Source: CAZBUB01 sp964494985
GTDB lineage: Bacteria > Desulfobacterota > Desulfovibrionia > Desulfovibrionales > Desulfothermaceae
Assembly (NCBI GenBank): GCA_964494985.1
Contig: CAZBUB010000080.1
Span: forward strand, 1-8,047
Direction of reading: 5' to 3'
Length of the DNA stretch: 8,047 bases
Below the pieces are notes generated by a model that was not told the origin of the DNA, made no database searches, and saw only the letters and a list, made by a program, of their open reading frames with translations. The position numbers and the translations under genes are program-made. Positions 7,171-8,047 of this stretch are shown here, one piece after another; position 1 is the first letter of the stretch; every line of letters starts with the position of its first letter.

Positions 7171-7385
7171 TCAGAGATTTTCCTGAGCTCTTTTTTGGCT
7201 TCTTCCCAATCCATTATTTTTTCCTGCCCTGCACGAAGACGTTCCTCTGTTCTTTGCAGTTCTTGTTGATGCCAAATCGGAGATTCGAGAGCAGTATCAT
7301 CTGTGGACAAATCCTCCCAAATTTTTTCCATGATTATCAATTTTTCTTCTTTAGACATACGTTGAATATTTGTGCTGTTTTCCAT
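7167..7385 (-). CDS. Addiction-module antitoxin (PF09720/TIGR02574-like)
   Basis: Small 72-aa acidic, helical protein. The core MSKEEKLIIMEKIWEDL, the middle SPIWHQQEL, and the tail RTEERLRAGQEKIMDWEEAKKELRK fit the putative addiction module component family, whose members are encoded directly before RelE/ParE-type toxins and neutralise them by binding. The W-H-x-x-x-L...R...G...W-E-E pattern is the recognisable signature. The start at 7385 is chosen because AGGAG lies 7 nt upstream (7393-7397); a second Met at residue 10 is a weaker alternative. Its stop TGA overlaps the toxin ATG. It appears intact while the toxin is frameshifted. Such antitoxins often repress their own operon, but no clear DNA-binding fold is visible here. 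Confidence 0.85.
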   Translation of the reverse strand: MENSTNIQRMSKEEKLIIMEKIWEDLSTDDTALESPIWHQQELQRTEERLRAGQEKIMDWEEAKKELRKISE

Positions 7386-7392
7386 CTTTATA

Positions 7393-7397
7393 CTCCT
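7393..7397 (-). promoter_or_regulatory. Ribosome binding site of the antitoxin gene
   Basis: AGGAG on the minus strand, 7 nt before the ATG at 7385. It is the best Shine-Dalgarno match in the window and fixes the antitoxin start. Confidence 0.7.
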
Positions 7398-7445
7398 ACT
7401 GGATTCATCTTTTCCTTAACTGGTTACGACAATTCGCACCTTGAT

Positions 7446-7497
7446 TGAGCGATTCTAAGCGAAGGTAACACGTTGAGAGGCGATTGAGAATCGCTCA
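7446..7497. repeat. Inverted repeat with 11-bp arms between two small genes
   Basis: TGAGCGATTCT (7446-7456) and AGAATCGCTCA (7487-7497) are perfect reverse complements separated by 30 nt. The right arm covers the stop codon of the zinc-finger gene, and the repeat lies 61 nt upstream of the antitoxin start. It could be a terminator stem (no U-tract follows on the minus strand) or an operator for the toxin-antitoxin operon. Confidence 0.6.
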
Positions 7498-7830
7498 GCT
7501 TAGGTCATATTTTTGCTTTATATCGTTTATACTTATGGGTTTGCTTCTTCCTTCCTTATAGGATTGATAGCGATGTTCCGACTCTGCAATCCACTTCTGC
7601 ATTACCTGGGAATTACTATTTACTTTATCAAAAAATCTCGTTTCTCCATCATCAAACTGCTTTGCATCCTCAGCTGTTACAAATTCTTCTCCACATGCAT
7701 CGCAAATAAACACTGGATAGTTCTCAAGAGTCAGCTTTTGTCCTTTATATTCAAACTCTTCCTGCTTGAAATCTTTATATATGCGCCCTTGTCCACAGAC
7801 AGGGCAGGTCGTTCCGTTCTCGATACTCAT
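7495..7830 (-). CDS. YgiT/MqsA-type zinc-finger protein, probable antitoxin
   Basis: Predicted 111-aa protein. Near the N-terminus CPVCGQG (Cys 9 and 12) and ICDACGEEF (Cys 43 and 46), with YKGQKLTLENYPVFICDACGEEF between and around them, match the zinc-binding N-terminal half of MqsA antitoxins. MqsA normally continues into a helix-turn-helix DNA-binding half. Here that half is absent and the tail (KWIAESEHRYQSYKEGRSKP followed by an ISINDIKQKY end) instead resembles the end of addiction-module antitoxins. The frame is open up to 7923, but I prefer the ATG at 7830: GGAAGGA (7840-7846) lies 9 nt upstream, and the longer form would overlap the preceding ORF. ATG 7836 is an alternative. A matching toxin would be expected directly upstream, at or beyond the right edge. 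Role as antitoxin is inferred. Confidence 0.75.
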   Translation of the reverse strand: MSIENGTTCPVCGQGRIYKDFKQEEFEYKGQKLTLENYPVFICDACGEEFVTAEDAKQFDDGETRFFDKVNSNSQVMQKWIAESEHRYQSYKEGRSKPISINDIKQKYDLS

Positions 7831-7839
7831 CGGCATGGA

Positions 7840-7846
7840 TCCTTCC
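7840..7846 (-). promoter_or_regulatory. Ribosome binding site deciding the zinc-finger gene start
   Basis: GGAAGGA on the minus strand is 9 nt before the ATG at 7830 but only 3 nt before the ATG at 7836, favouring the former. No comparable site precedes the far-upstream ATG at 7923. Confidence 0.5.
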
Positions 7847-7895
7847 AGGGCTTTGCTAGAGTTATCTGGGCTTTTTTTATAAATGAAATCACGTT

Positions 7896-8047
7896 TCAGT
7901 TTACAGTTAACGTTGGGGAACAAGCCACCGGATCAAACACACCTTGCCGTTCACAATATGCCCTCACCAATCCATGCCCAACCAAATTATGCAATATTTT
8001 AAAGTTGTTCCGTTCATACCGAATCCTTCCTGCAATGATTGCCGGAT
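7896..8047 (-). CDS. 3' end of an unrecognised ORF cut by the window edge
   Basis: From 8045 the minus strand reads 49 codons without a stop to TGA at 7896-7898. It includes RIRYERNNFKILHNLVGHGL and VRAYCERQGVFDPV. The composition (Arg, Tyr, His, hydrophobics) looks protein-like in its first 40 residues. I do not recognise the family, and no start codon is in view. Its position, 65 nt before the zinc-finger gene and on the same strand, is where a toxin partner of an MqsA-like antitoxin could sit, but the visible residues do not resemble MqsR. It may also be a remnant of a broken gene or chance open frame. Confidence 0.35.
   Translation of the reverse strand, partial: PAIIAGRIRYERNNFKILHNLVGHGLVRAYCERQGVFDPVACSPTLTVN

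Noticed and set aside
7446..7497. Intrinsic terminator
   Set aside because: The loop is about 30 nt and no U-tract follows the stem on the minus strand, so only an inverted repeat is reported.
7831..7923. Longer start for the zinc-finger gene at 7923
   Set aside because: The extra 31 residues match nothing in the family, the extension overlaps the 3' end of the upstream frame, and the good ribosome binding site is at 7840-7846.

Overview
The window looks like an accessory, defence-type island from a bacterium with moderately high GC. Two things suggest this: one very large helicase gene of the COG1205/MrfA/DruE kind, and small toxin-antitoxin genes beside it. The many short GC-rich hairpin repeats are common in environmental genomes such as Desulfobacterota, but I cannot assign a taxon from sequence alone. 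All credible genes lie on the minus strand, so they are transcribed from right to left.

Layout in transcription order. At 8047-7896 is the 3' end of an unrecognised ORF cut by the window edge. At 7830-7495 is a small YgiT/MqsA-type zinc-finger protein. An inverted repeat (7446-7497) straddles its stop codon. At 7385-7167 is an addiction-module antitoxin, whose stop overlaps (ATGA) the start of a RelE/ParE-family toxin at 7170-6872. The toxin frame is broken at a run of eight A residues (7057-7064). Only 27 nt later starts a 2239-residue helicase (6844-125) with DEAD-type motor motifs, several zinc-binding Cys pairs, a DUF1998/MrfA-like cysteine motif and a nuclease-like C-terminal segment. 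Positions 1-124 hold hairpin repeats and no recognisable gene.

The most unusual feature is a family of 27-bp palindromic repeats (8-bp perfect arms, 5-nt loop, flanking CCGTA/TACGG). Five full copies, plus partial arms, lie inside the helicase ORF (about 4105-4520), in both orientations. They add about 140 residues without breaking the frame. Two more copies lie just downstream of the gene, and a half-copy at its 3' end supplies its TAG stop codon. The arms differ between copies but stay perfectly complementary, so the palindrome itself appears to be preserved or spread as a unit.

Functional reading (inference): a DruE-like or MrfA-like anti-phage or DNA-repair helicase preceded by a toxin-antitoxin pair. 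No druH or other Druantia partner is visible; a partner could lie beyond the left edge. The toxin-antitoxin segment (6845-8047) is visibly more AT-rich than the helicase, which suggests a separate origin.
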